NCBI GenBank assembly: GCA_012727425.1
Contig: JAAYHQ010000033.1
Span: forward strand, 1 to 64,000
DNA length: 64,000 nt
Origin: Bacillota bacterium
Lineage (GTDB): Bacteria; Bacillota; UBA4882; UBA10575
Reading direction: 5' to 3'
This document shows positions 42,142-50,959 of this stretch, piece after piece. The notes beneath the pieces were generated by a model. That model ran no database searches. It was given only the letters and a program-made list of their open reading frames with translations, and was not told the DNA's origin. Position numbers and translations under genes: made by a program. Positions within the stretch are counted from its first letter, which is position 1, and every line of letters begins with the position of its first letter.

Positions 42142-44022
42142 ATGTTTGCAGACCGAAAACTACCTGAGGATTTAAAGAAGATGTCCTTTGACGAACTGGA
42201 AGCTCTAGCGGCTGAGATTCGTGCCCTGTTGATCGAGACTGTCGCCCGGCAAGGTGGTCATCTGGCGCCCAATTTGGGCGTGGTTGAGCTTACCTTGGCG
42301 CTACATCGAGTCTTTAACAGTCCGGAGGATAAAATCATCTGGGATGTGGGCCACCAGTCCTATGTCCATAAGATCGTCACCGGCCGGTGGAAGGATTTTC
42401 ATACCCTCCGGCAGCGGGGCGGGATCAGTGGCTTTCCCAAACCGGAAGAGAGTCCCCATGATGTTTTTGCAACCGGCCACAGCAGTACTTCAATCTCGGT
42501 CGGACTTGGCCTGGCGAAGGCCCGGGATCTCCGGGGCGAGGATTATAAAGTGGTAGCCGTCATCGGCGACGGTTCGCTCACCGGCGGGCTGGCCTTTGAA
42601 GCTCTGAACAATGCAGGGCATTTAAAAACCAATCTCATTGTGGTGCTGAATGACAATGAGATGTCGATTGCGCCGAATGTCGGCGCCCTTTCCACCTATT
42701 TAAGCCAGGCGCGCCTCAACCCCACCCTGTACAAGTTCCGGGCCGACCTGGAACAGTTCATCCAGAAGATCCCAAAAGTCGGCGAAGTCACCTTTCGCTA
42801 CTGGGATAAATTAAAGGATATCCTCAAATACCTGGTAATACCGGGCATTCTCTTTGAGGAACTGGGTTTTACTTATATCGGGCCGGTCGACGGGCATAAT
42901 CTCCGCCAGTTGACCCAAACCTTAGCAGATGCCGCTCGCCGCCAGGGACCGGTGCTGATTCACGTGCGGACGAAAAAAGGGAAGGGGTACCCGCCGGCGG
43001 AAGAAAACCCCGTCCGGTTCCATGGTGTGCCCGGTTTTGAAGTCAGCACCGGGCGGGTACCAAGCCCCAATGGGCCCCCCACTTACACGGAGGTGTTTGG
43101 GGCAACGCTAATGGAAGCGGCCGCCCAAGACGACCGGATCGTGGCCATTACGGCGGCGATGAAGGAAGGTACCGGCCTGCAAGATTTTGCCCAAACCTAC
43201 CCCGCACGTTTTTTTGATGTCGGGATTGCGGAAGGGCACGCCGTGACCATGGCCGGCGGCTTGGCCCGGGCCGGGATGAAGCCGGTGGTGGCCATCTATT
43301 CTTCTTTTCTGCAGCGCGCTTTCGACCAGATTCTGCATGATGTTTGCCTCCAGAACCTGCCGGTTGTTTTTGCCATCGACCGGGCCGGGGTGGTTGGGGA
43401 GGACGGGCCGACCCACCATGGGGTCTTTGACCTTGCTTACCTCCGCATGATGCCCGGCATAACGATTATGGTCCCCAAGGACGAGCATGAACTGCGCCAG
43501 ATGCTCTTGTGGGCCTTAAAATTGGACAAACCGGTGGCCATCCGCTACCCGCGGGGACAAGGAAACGGCGGAAGCCTCAGTACGGTGCAGGTTTTCAACC
43601 CAGGAGAAGCAGAAGTCTTGAGAACGGGTGAGCACGCGGCCATTCTCGCCCTGGGCCCGATGGTGAAAAAAGCGGAGGAAGCCGCTGAACTCCTTAAAAC
43701 AGTGGGCATCCATTGCACAGTAATTAATGCCCGATTTGTCAAACCTTTGGACCGGCGGACCATTATCCATTGGGCGCGGCGCGTTCCTCACCTCATTACG
43801 GTTGAAGATCATGTTTTAACCGGTGGTTTTGGTTCGGCCGTCCTGGAACTACTGGCTGAGGCCGGGATTCACAACGTACATATTTCCCGCCTGGGTTATC
43901 CGGATCAGTTTATTGAAACGGCCTCCATCCCTGAACTCCATGAGCTTTATGGCTTAACGGCCGAAGGAATCTTTCAGTTGGTGGCCGGTCGTCCCTTGTC
44001 GCTGGCCAGCGGGAAGAAATAG
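42142..44022 (+). CDS. dxs: 1-deoxy-D-xylulose-5-phosphate synthase
   Basis: Dxs makes DXP from pyruvate and glyceraldehyde 3-phosphate, the first step of the MEP isoprenoid route. The 626 residues show GGHLAPNLGVVELTLALH and WDVGHQSYVHKIVTG. The thiamine diphosphate motif GDGSLTGGLAFEALNN (about 140-155) with LNDNEMSIAPNVGA, and AIDRAGVVGEDGPTHHG, follow. ATG 42142 aligns with other Dxs proteins; an in-frame ATG at 42109 would overlap oapA and has only a weak site. It shares an operon with ispA, which extends the same pathway. A terminator follows. Confidence 0.96.
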   Translation: MFADRKLPEDLKKMSFDELEALAAEIRALLIETVARQGGHLAPNLGVVELTLALHRVFNSPEDKIIWDVGHQSYVHKIVTGRWKDFHTLRQRGGISGFPKPEESPHDVFATGHSSTSISVGLGLAKARDLRGEDYKVVAVIGDGSLTGGLAFEALNNAGHLKTNLIVVLNDNEMSIAPNVGALSTYLSQARLNPTLYKFRADLEQFIQKIPKVGEVTFRYWDKLKDILKYLVIPGILFEELGFTYIGPVDGHNLRQLTQTLADAARRQGPVLIHVRTKKGKGYPPAEENPVRFHGVPGFEVSTGRVPSPNGPPTYTEVFGATLMEAAAQDDRIVAITAAMKEGTGLQDFAQTYPARFFDVGIAEGHAVTMAGGLARAGMKPVVAIYSSFLQRAFDQILHDVCLQNLPVVFAIDRAGVVGEDGPTHHGVFDLAYLRMMPGITIMVPKDEHELRQMLLWALKLDKPVAIRYPRGQGNGGSLSTVQVFNPGEAEVLRTGEHAAILALGPMVKKAEEAAELLKTVGIHCTVINARFVKPLDRRTIIHWARRVPHLITVEDHVLTGGFGSAVLELLAEAGIHNVHISRLGYPDQFIETASIPELHELYGLTAEGIFQLVAGRPLSLASGKK

Positions 44023-44026
44023 GACC

Positions 44027-44069
44027 AAAGCGGCGCGTGGCCGCAGATTGCGCGGCCCGCTTTTATTTT
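44027..44069 (+). terminator. Terminator after dxs
   Basis: AAAGCGG (44027-44033) and CCGCTTT (44057-44063) enclose a second GC-rich stem, followed by TATTTT. It ends the xseA-to-dxs operon. Confidence 0.85.
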
Positions 44070-44333
44070 CACTGCGCTTAGCATGCTTAGGAAGGGGCCT
44101 ACTGGAAAGAAAATTTTCTATTTTCTAAGGGAGAAGGAATATTTCCCCATACGTCGAATGAATTAGTTAGCTCTAGGTTTTATTTTATCGCGCATTCAAA
44201 GGGAGGGAGTCAGCGACAGTCTGCAGATAACATTGGTTTGTATTCCGTTTGCAAGCTGGTTGGAATTGGCTGGTGGACATTCTGCGAGGACAGAGACTAA
44301 CTACGTAATACTACTTGATTAGGAATGAACGTA
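44070..44333 (+). other. Gene-free region before the HD-GYP gene
   Basis: No gene and no strong sigma-A promoter is seen. The sequence holds AT-rich inverted bits (GAAAATTTTC near 44110) but no riboswitch that I recognise. Confidence 0.4.
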
Positions 44334-45221
44334 ATGAAGAAAAAACCATTAGTTCTAGGATTAATGGTTGTTGCACTTTTTTATTTTGCAGGTGCCTATT
44401 ATCTGTACCGCAAACTGCTTTTTCCCAACCTGGCCCCACGGGATGTATTAACCTATATTTGGGTGGTTATTACCGGATTTCTCTTGTTTCTTGCTTTTAC
44501 CCTTTATTATCTCTTTACCTTCCGGCAACAGCTCAGGGAAGAAAAGGACCGGCAAAGAAAAAGCTGCACAAAGCTGCAACAAGCGAACGAAGGGGCGCTT
44601 AAAGCTTTGATCCATGCCTTGGATTACCGGGATCACGATACCTGGGACCATTCAAGACGGGTGGCTGCTTACGCTACCGTCCTTGCCGAACATATGGGGC
44701 TGCCCCAATCCGAACTGAACAAGATTGCTTTGGCGGGCTACCTTCATGATATTGGGAAGATCGGGGTGCCCGACCGGATCCTCTTAAAACCGACGAAGCT
44801 GCTCCCGGAGGAATGGGAAACGATCAAACGCCATCCCGAATTGGGTTATGATATAATTCAACAGCTTGAGTTCCTTAATACTGCGGCCGAGATCATTCTC
44901 CTCCATCATGAGCGCTATGATGGAAGTGGCTATCCTTTAGGTTTGAAGGGTCATAAAATTCCTTTGTTGGCACGCATTTTTGCGGTTGCCGATGCGCTGG
45001 ACGCCATGACCAGCGAACGTCCTTACCGGGCGGCCCGTCCGATGACGGAGGCCTTTGCCGAGATCCGTCGCCTGTCAGGTGTCCAGTTTTGCCCGCAATG
45101 CGTAAAGGCGTTAGAAGAGTTGGGCGTGGAAAAATTATCCGAGATCCAACAGTCCGTGAAGAAGCAGGGAATGGTGAAGTTGCGCCTCGAAGATCTGGTT
45201 CCCTGTTCCGATTATTTGTAA
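44334..45221 (+). CDS. Membrane-bound HD-GYP domain protein (probable cyclic-di-GMP phosphodiesterase)
   Basis: The 295 residues have two N-terminal membrane helices (about 5-24 and 39-61) and a short linker. An HD-GYP domain follows (about 85-270). It shows HDTWDHSRRVAAYATVLAEH, the HD pair in GYLHDIGKIGVPDRILLKP, IILLHHERYDGSGYPLGLKG (HHE and GYP), and ARIFAVADALDAMTSERPYR. This motif set is the one found in active cyclic-di-GMP phosphodiesterases. There is no periplasmic sensor beyond the short loop, so its signal is unknown. ATG 44334 is favoured by AGGA spacing over ATG 44325. No GGDEF partner is in the window. Confidence 0.9.
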   Translation: MKKKPLVLGLMVVALFYFAGAYYLYRKLLFPNLAPRDVLTYIWVVITGFLLFLAFTLYYLFTFRQQLREEKDRQRKSCTKLQQANEGALKALIHALDYRDHDTWDHSRRVAAYATVLAEHMGLPQSELNKIALAGYLHDIGKIGVPDRILLKPTKLLPEEWETIKRHPELGYDIIQQLEFLNTAAEIILLHHERYDGSGYPLGLKGHKIPLLARIFAVADALDAMTSERPYRAARPMTEAFAEIRRLSGVQFCPQCVKALEELGVEKLSEIQQSVKKQGMVKLRLEDLVPCSDYL

Positions 45222-45228
45222 AAAAACA

Positions 45229-45252
45229 GACCCGTAAGGGTCGTAATTTTTT
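45229..45252 (+). terminator. Weak terminator between the HD-GYP gene and apbE
   Basis: GACCC/GGGTC (45229-45233 and 45238-45242) with a GTAA loop is followed by GTAATTTTTT, only a few bases before the apbE binding site. Confidence 0.65.
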
Positions 45253-45262
45253 GGAGTAGACA

Positions 45263-46309
45263 ATGGCGAAACGTAAATTTTGGTTCCTGTTTACCCTGTT
45301 ATTGCTGGTGGGAACGGTTTTTTTCGTCTCCCGTCTGCGCGTGAAACCGGTGACCGCGAGCCGTTTTCTCTTTGGCACATTAATCCGGATCACGGCTTAC
45401 GGTTCTAAAGCGGCAGCTGGGGTTGAGCAGGCCTTTGCTGAGCTGGAACGGATCCATGAACTTACTTCACAGACGCAAGGGCTTGTCGCCCAGATCAACG
45501 CGCAGGCCGGTAAAAATCCGGTTCCGGTTGGACCAGAGTTTTTCGCTTTTTTGCAGAATGTTTTGCGATTGGCCGAAGCTAGTGGCGGATACTTCAATCC
45601 GGTGATCGGTGCCCTGGTTGAACTATGGGATTTTGGTTATGATGGCGCCGGACGGCTTCCTTCGCCGGCGGAAATTACCGCGGTTTTACCTTTGACCCAT
45701 CGCCACCTGGTGGTTTTGGACGAAGCAAACCAGACGGTTTTTCTGAAACAGACCGGGATGAAACTGGACTTAAGTGGGGTGGCGAAAGGTTATGGCGTCG
45801 ACCGGGCCTGGGCCATCCTCAAGCAGGCCGGAGTGGCCGGGGCCTTAATTAACGGGGGGGAAAGCAGCATCCGGGTTTTGGGTGAAAGACCGGGGGGTGG
45901 TCCCTGGCGGATCGCCATTTCCCATCCCCGTCACGAGGGGTGGATCGGTATTGTGCACCTGACTTCCGGCCAGGCGTTAGGCACCTCCGCCGATACCCAG
46001 CGCTATATTGAAGTCGAAGGTATTCGTTATTCTCATCTGCTCAATCCTTTTACCGGTTATCCGGCGACGGATCTGGCGGCGGTGACCATTATGGCCGATT
46101 CCGCCATGCAGGCCGATCTTTTTTCAACAGCGGTTTTTGTGGCTGAAGCTGAGGACCGGAAACGCCTCCTTACCCAGCAAAAACTGGAGGCACTGTTTGT
46201 CGACCGCGACATGGAAGTAACCCTCACCCCGGGGTTTGCGGCGCGCTTGCAAAGAACTGAAGAAGAGGAGGGGTCTAGTGAAAAAAAAGCACCGGATGAC
46301 CGAGACTGA
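45263..46309 (+). CDS. apbE: FAD:protein FMN transferase (ApbE)
   Basis: ApbE attaches FMN covalently to threonine of flavoproteins such as Rnf or Nqr subunits. The 348 residues have an N-terminal signal or anchor helix (FWFLFTLLLLVGTVFFV) and the ApbE fold. It shows SRFLFGTLIRITAYG, GGYFNPVIGALVELWDFG, KLDLSGVAKGYGVDRAWAIL, AGALINGGESSIRVLG, and SHLLNPFTGYPATDLAAVTI with the metal-site Asp. Many ApbE are lipoproteins, but no lipobox Cys is present here. No flavoprotein target gene is adjacent. ATG 45263 follows GGAGTAGACA. Confidence 0.94.
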   Translation: MAKRKFWFLFTLLLLVGTVFFVSRLRVKPVTASRFLFGTLIRITAYGSKAAAGVEQAFAELERIHELTSQTQGLVAQINAQAGKNPVPVGPEFFAFLQNVLRLAEASGGYFNPVIGALVELWDFGYDGAGRLPSPAEITAVLPLTHRHLVVLDEANQTVFLKQTGMKLDLSGVAKGYGVDRAWAILKQAGVAGALINGGESSIRVLGERPGGGPWRIAISHPRHEGWIGIVHLTSGQALGTSADTQRYIEVEGIRYSHLLNPFTGYPATDLAAVTIMADSAMQADLFSTAVFVAEAEDRKRLLTQQKLEALFVDRDMEVTLTPGFAARLQRTEEEEGSSEKKAPDDRD

Positions 46310-46655
46310 ACAGCAAGGGGCTGTGTTCCTGGCCAAAGCCGACCAGTTGCTGTCGGCGGCCGAGCAAGCTCAGGATGGGACCAGTGTTTATGAAAACTGC
46401 CGGGCGGCGGTGCACAACCTTTTGCTGGCCTATCTTGTGGCGCACGGGGAAAGCGAGCCGGCCGGGGCGGATTTGACCAGCGCTCACCTCTGGGAAAAGT
46501 GTGTGGCGCGTAATCCGGAAATTCGGGCGCTGGTTCCGAATGTCCGTTTATTCCTGAATGATTCCGGTTTCGTCACCACGGAAGAGGAAGTGGAAACGAT
46601 GCTTGATGCCGCGAATGAGCTTTGGGACTTTATCTTTGCCTTGATTTACGGATAA
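46278..46655 (+). CDS. Small helical protein, HEPN-like
   Basis: The 125 residues are predicted all-helical: GAVFLAKADQLLSAAEQA, then YENCRAAVHNLLLAYLVAHG, LWEKCVARNPEIR and a final MLDAANELWDFIFALI. The overall pattern resembles HEPN proteins, which often pair with nucleotidyltransferases or act as RNases, but the R-x3-H here (RAAVH) is not a clean catalytic HEPN motif. GTG 46278 has GAGGAGGGG upstream and lies inside the end of apbE (32-base overlap), so it is translated with it. No nucleotidyltransferase is nearby, so the function is unknown. Confidence 0.65.
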   Translation: MKKKHRMTETEQQGAVFLAKADQLLSAAEQAQDGTSVYENCRAAVHNLLLAYLVAHGESEPAGADLTSAHLWEKCVARNPEIRALVPNVRLFLNDSGFVTTEEEVETMLDAANELWDFIFALIYG

Positions 46656-46702
46656 ATTTACGTTCCGGTTAACCCTTTCATGTCAGTGAAATACCGGTAA
46701 AG

Positions 46703-46750
46703 CATAACCTTTATTTCGTCACGGACGGAATGAAGGTTATGTTTTTTTTT
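46703..46750 (+). terminator. Terminator after the apbE unit
   Basis: A near-perfect 18-bp stem (46703-46720 with 46724-46741) is followed by nine Ts. Confidence 0.95.
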
Positions 46751-47051
46751 GCCGGAAATTCTAGGTCTTGAATTCATTGTTGGAGCCTTGCCTGCCGGGG
46801 TGTTTGTTAAATAGTTGACTTTTTCCGGAGAGATTGGAAGAAACAATTGTTAAAGATGTGTTTCAAAAATACTGGTTTTATATTATACTATCATCAACAG
46901 CCGCTAGACTAAGGTTACACAGATAGATGGCCGTGTCAGATTATGATGGTTTTTAACTATCCGCCAGGACGCAATGGGCGAGCCAGAAAAGTGGATTGGT
47001 ACGCCGCCGGGCGGATGAGGAGTGAAAAGGAAGTTCATAAGGGATGGTAAC
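46751..47051 (+). other. Leader region of the PTS regulator gene
   Basis: No gene is seen. A TATACT hexamer at 46884-46889 may be a -10 box with a weak -35. The last 130 bases are GC-rich and contain possible stems, for example GCCGCC/GGGCGG near 47003-47014 and a GGACGCAATGGGC segment near 46967. This leader could hold an RNA target for an antiterminator-type PRD protein. I do not recognise a named element. Confidence 0.35.
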
Positions 47052-49193
47052 ATGGAGCTCAACCAGAGATGTATCGAGATTCTTCAGGCTTTACGGGAAA
47101 GTGATGATTATATCAGAACCACTGAACTGGCGGATTCTTATGGCCTGACTGACCGGGCGATTCGATACAGCATTGACAAGATTGAACAATTTCTGGTTAA
47201 AAACGGTTTTGATTATCTGGAACGCGAACACAACAAAGGAATCAAACTCAAACCAAGCGCGGGTTTGGAGGAGTTCATCGATTCGTTTGTCGGCAGTCAT
47301 ACCCCATACAAATATTTCTTTTCAAATGAGGAAAGGTTTGTCTATCTAACAATAAGGCTTTTGCTGGCGGAGTCGCCAGTAAACAGTGATGAGCTACGAA
47401 GCAAACTTTATATTTCGAAGAACACGGTCCTCAAGACCCTTGCGACCGCGGAAAAGTGGTTACGGGAGCGAAACCTGATTCTTGTTAAAAAGCGTAAAAT
47501 CGGAACTTGGGTAACAGGTAAGGAGATGGACCGCAGAAGAGCGGCGACCGATCTGATTTTACAGGTGATAACGGTGAAAGATCTCCTCAATTATCTTGAC
47601 AAACAGATGGTCCAATCCAAACTGGTTAATCTGCTTTTTGAAGAACTTTTTAGCCGAATAGAACTTTGGTTGTTGGATGAAGTGATCTGTCAAGCCGAAA
47701 ACGAACTGGGGAGAAAATTCAGTGATAAAGCCTATTGCCAAATGGTCATCTATTTAGCCATTGTTTTGAGAAGGGCAGCCCACGACATCGACTCTCTGGA
47801 TTTACATGTGGACAATATGAAAAATAGCATCGAATTCTCCGTGGCCAAACAGATGGTAGACCGGTTGCAGCAGGAATTGGGGATTAGCATCGCGCCCGGC
47901 GAAACTGACCATATCATGTTCTATCTGTTGGGCGCCGATGTGATTAAATCCGAACGGTCCAAAATACCCCGGTCCCCCCGGCAAATCCTGGCGCGACAAG
48001 ACAGGTTATACCAAGTGGCGGCGGCCATGACTGACGAGATGGAAAAACTCTGCGGAATGGAGTTTGGAAAAGAAAAGAAACGCGTTGTCGAAGACTTGAC
48101 GCTCCATCTCCGGTCTGCCGTTTACCGCGTCAAGTACGGAATTGCGCAGGTCAACCCGGCCTATGATGAAGTTAGAAACAAGTACAATGAGATGTTTCAG
48201 CGGACAAAGCAAGCGGCGCGCTATTTGGAAGAGTACATCAAGGAAAAAGTGGATGGCCACGAACTGTCTTACTTGACGATGCATTTTGTGGCCGGAATGG
48301 AGCGCGCCAAACAAATTATTCACACTAAGACCAGGGTTGTAGTGGTTTGCGGGACCGGGATCGGGACCGCTTCGGTGTTGGCGCACCGGTTAAGGAATGA
48401 ATTTAATGTGAAGATTGTCGATACGGTGTCATGCCGCGGTTTGAATGCGGTGCCGAACGACAAGTATGACTTGATTATCAGCACCGTGGATCTGCCGGGT
48501 TATGAGCAAAGCCGTTACCTTAAGGTCCAACCTTTTTTAAGTGAAGAAGACTACCGGCGGCTCCAGCAACGGTTGAACCGGAGATTCCCCAGCAGTTACC
48601 AACTGGAGCTTTCTTTAGTGAACAAGTTGATCGGCATTGTCGAAAAGTATGCGGCGATTACGGATCGGCAGCAACTGCAATACGAAATGATGTATGAGAT
48701 TAAACGGCACAATGAACGCCGGATGGAAAGAAGGTATGTGTATATGCTGAGCGATTTGTTAACTAGGGAAACAATTAAGCTGAACGTTACTTGTGCGGAC
48801 TGGAAAGAAGCGATTGCCGCTGGGACTGCTCCGCTGGAAGAAAAAAAGTGGGTGTCCATCGGGTATAAAGAAGCGATCATCAATAATTTCGTTACCTTCG
48901 GACCCTATATGGTGGTGGCCCCAGGCATCGTTCTGGCGCACGCCCGGCCGGAGTGTGGTGTGAAAAAACTGGCGATGAGTCTGGTGACACTGGCGAATCC
49001 GGTGAATTTCGGGCATGAGTTGAATGATCCGGTGAAATTGGTGGTCACTTTGGCCGCTACGGATAACGAAACACACCTCAAAGCTCTTTCCCAGTTAATG
49101 GAGGTTTTCATGAACCAGGAGGATCTAAACACCATCATTAATGCCACCAGTAAAGATGAAGTTATTGAAGTCATCAAAAAACACTCTAAATAG
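47052..49193 (+). CDS. PRD-containing transcriptional regulator fused to PTS EIIB-like and EIIA domains
   Basis: A BglG/MtlR-type regulator of 713 residues. N-terminal helix-turn-helix regions (CIEILQALRESDDYIRTTEL, LTDRAIRYSIDKIEQF) are followed by a second HTH near 110-140 (SKNTVLKTLATAEKWL) and two PRD domains (about 180-390). Then come an EIIB-like domain (VVVVCGTGIGTASVLAHRL, with its Cys, about 425-445) and a C-terminal EIIA domain with the His of VLAHARPECGVKKLA (about 632). Phosphorylation by PTS proteins should set its activity, and its EIIA may also feed the transporter, since no separate EIIA gene exists. ATG 47052 has AAGGGATGG upstream; GTG 47022 has no good site. It heads the PTS cluster. 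Confidence 0.9.
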   Translation: MELNQRCIEILQALRESDDYIRTTELADSYGLTDRAIRYSIDKIEQFLVKNGFDYLEREHNKGIKLKPSAGLEEFIDSFVGSHTPYKYFFSNEERFVYLTIRLLLAESPVNSDELRSKLYISKNTVLKTLATAEKWLRERNLILVKKRKIGTWVTGKEMDRRRAATDLILQVITVKDLLNYLDKQMVQSKLVNLLFEELFSRIELWLLDEVICQAENELGRKFSDKAYCQMVIYLAIVLRRAAHDIDSLDLHVDNMKNSIEFSVAKQMVDRLQQELGISIAPGETDHIMFYLLGADVIKSERSKIPRSPRQILARQDRLYQVAAAMTDEMEKLCGMEFGKEKKRVVEDLTLHLRSAVYRVKYGIAQVNPAYDEVRNKYNEMFQRTKQAARYLEEYIKEKVDGHELSYLTMHFVAGMERAKQIIHTKTRVVVVCGTGIGTASVLAHRLRNEFNVKIVDTVSCRGLNAVPNDKYDLIISTVDLPGYEQSRYLKVQPFLSEEDYRRLQQRLNRRFPSSYQLELSLVNKLIGIVEKYAAITDRQQLQYEMMYEIKRHNERRMERRYVYMLSDLLTRETIKLNVTCADWKEAIAAGTAPLEEKKWVSIGYKEAIINNFVTFGPYMVVAPGIVLAHARPECGVKKLAMSLVTLANPVNFGHELNDPVKLVVTLAATDNETHLKALSQLMEVFMNQEDLNTIINATSKDEVIEVIKKHSK

Positions 49194-49327
49194 AACAGTC
49201 TTTACCGCCTTTGCTTTGGAACAACAAATTGTGCAAGGAGAGAGAAGGAGGGTGATGCCGGGGAACTGATATCTCGAAAAAACGCAGCATACAAAAAATG
49301 GCCGGTACGAAATGGAGGTGATCCAAA

Positions 49328-49609
49328 ATGAAGATCCTCGTTTGTTGCGGCAGTGGTCTTGGGAGCAGCTTTATGATCGAGATGAATATCAAAAAAGTCT
49401 TGGGGGAGCTTGGCGTCGAGGCTGAAGTCGGGCACTCGGATCTGTCATCCGCAAAAGCAATGCAGGCTGATGTTTATGTTGGAACAAGGGATATCGCCGG
49501 CCAACTGGAGTCGCTAGGCGGAGAGGTTATATCACTCAACAGCATGATTGACTTGGCCGAACTGAAAGAAAAGTTAGAAGAGGTCCTGAGGAAGAAGAAT
49601 TTGCTTTAG
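49328..49609 (+). CDS. PTS EIIB component, ascorbate (UlaB/SgaB)-like
   Basis: The 93 residues match the small EIIB of the L-ascorbate family: MKILVCCGSGLGSSFMIEMN (phospho-acceptor Cys near residue 7), a DVYVGTRDIAGQLE stretch and a C-terminal helix. It takes phosphate from the EIIA domain and gives it to the sugar. ATG 49328 has GGAGGTGATCC. It lies 24 bases before the EIIC gene. The substrate is not fixed by this domain. Confidence 0.9.
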   Translation: MKILVCCGSGLGSSFMIEMNIKKVLGELGVEAEVGHSDLSSAKAMQADVYVGTRDIAGQLESLGGEVISLNSMIDLAELKEKLEEVLRKKNLL

Positions 49610-49633
49610 TAAAAACAAAAAAGGAGGGTTAAC

Positions 49634-50896
49634 ATGTTACAGGTTATTCTGGATATTCTGAGTGTACCAGCGGTGCTAGTCGGTATTGTCGCCTTAGTCG
49701 GTTTGGCTGTGCAAAAGAAGAAAACAGCAGAGGTAATTACGGGGACCATCAAGACGATCATGGGCTTTTTGGTCTTGAGCGGCGGGGCCGATCTTGCTGT
49801 GGCCGCCCTCAGCCACTTTGGTACCATGTTCCAACAGGGTTTTGGTGTCCAAGGGATTGTTCCGCATAACGAAGCCATTGTGGCTCTGGCCTTAAAAGAA
49901 TACGGACAACAGACCGCGTTGATCATGACCTTTGGTATGGTGGCCAATATCTTAATTGCCCGGTTTACTAAGTTAAAATATATCTTTCTTACCGGTCACC
50001 ACACCTTATATATGGCTTGTATGATTGCGGCTATTTTCATTGCCGCCGGGATTACCGGCGTACCTCTGGTCGTCTTCGGTTCGATCCTCCTCGGCTTAAC
50101 CATGGCTTTCTTCCCGGCGATTGCACAACCGACCATGAGAAAGATTACGGGTACGGACGACGTCGCCTTTGCCCATTTTGGAACCGTCGGTTACGTTCTT
50201 TCCGCCGGTGTCGGGAAATTGGTGGGGAAAAACTCGAAATCCACCGAAGAAATGCAGTTCCCGCAGGGCTTGTCATTCCTGCGCGATACATCGGTCTCCG
50301 TGGCGCTGGTCATGGGAATCCTCTACTTGATTGTGGCTTTTGCTTCCGGACGTGCTTTTGTTGAAACCAACTTAAGCGATGGCCAGAACTTTATCGTCTT
50401 TGCTTTATTGAAGGCGATCACCTTTGCCGGTGGCGTCTATGTCATCCTGGCCGGTGTCCGGTTGATCTTGGCGGAGATTATTCCGGCGTTCAAGGGTATT
50501 GCCGAACGGATTGTTCCGGACGCGAAGCCGGCCCTGGATTGTCCGGTGGTCTTCCCGTATGCGCCCAACGCCGTCTTGATTGGTTTTCTCGCCAGTTTCC
50601 TCGGTGGGATTATCGGTATGGGCATTTTGATTGCCCTCAATGCCCCTGTGATCCTCCCCGGTGTTGTGCCGCACTTCTTCTGTGGCGCCACCGCCGGTGT
50701 TTTTGGGAACGCAACCGGAGGGAAAAGAGGAGCTTTTTGGGGTGCACTGGCGCACGGGATCTTAATTACCTTCTTACCGGTGCTCCTGATGCCGGTCTTG
50801 GGCGATTTGGGTTTTGCCAATACGACCTTTAGTGACGCGGACTTTGGCGTGGTCGGAATCATCCTCGGTAATATATTGAAGCTCTTTATACGGTAA
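49634..50896 (+). CDS. PTS EIIC permease, ascorbate (UlaA/SgaT) family
   Basis: A 420-residue integral membrane sugar transporter with about ten hydrophobic helices. It shows VLVGIVALVGLAVQKKKTAE, GTIKTIMGFLVLSGGADLAV (family signature), VQGIVPHNEAIVALALKEYG and LTGHHTLYMACMIAAIFIAA. The C-terminal PHFFCGATAGVFGNATGGKRG also matches UlaA/SgaT. UlaA itself imports ascorbate, but no ula catabolic genes (ulaD-F-G) are here, so another substrate is likely. ATG 49634 follows AAAAGGAGGG. Confidence 0.9.
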   Translation: MLQVILDILSVPAVLVGIVALVGLAVQKKKTAEVITGTIKTIMGFLVLSGGADLAVAALSHFGTMFQQGFGVQGIVPHNEAIVALALKEYGQQTALIMTFGMVANILIARFTKLKYIFLTGHHTLYMACMIAAIFIAAGITGVPLVVFGSILLGLTMAFFPAIAQPTMRKITGTDDVAFAHFGTVGYVLSAGVGKLVGKNSKSTEEMQFPQGLSFLRDTSVSVALVMGILYLIVAFASGRAFVETNLSDGQNFIVFALLKAITFAGGVYVILAGVRLILAEIIPAFKGIAERIVPDAKPALDCPVVFPYAPNAVLIGFLASFLGGIIGMGILIALNAPVILPGVVPHFFCGATAGVFGNATGGKRGAFWGALAHGILITFLPVLLMPVLGDLGFANTTFSDADFGVVGIILGNILKLFIR

Positions 50897-50905
50897 ACAA
50901 AGCAG

Positions 50906-50959
50906 CTGGGCGGGTCTCCTTGTCCTTCCTTCCGGGCGGGGCAGGGAAGACCTGCCCAG
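50906..50959 (+). repeat. Long stable hairpin after the EIIC gene
   Basis: A 12-bp stem (50906-50917 with 50948-50959, one G-U pair) encloses a GC-rich loop that can pair further. There is no T-run, so it is more likely an RNA-stabilising or attenuating hairpin than a terminator. The rest of the gap to 51140 shows no gene. Confidence 0.65.

Noticed and set aside
46658-46846. 62-residue minus-strand frame after the HEPN-like gene
   Set aside because: It runs through a strong terminator hairpin and has no binding site.
46960-46995. Cyclic-di-GMP-I riboswitch
   Set aside because: GGACGCAATGGGC resembles one conserved segment, but the other conserved parts and the paired helices could not be placed.
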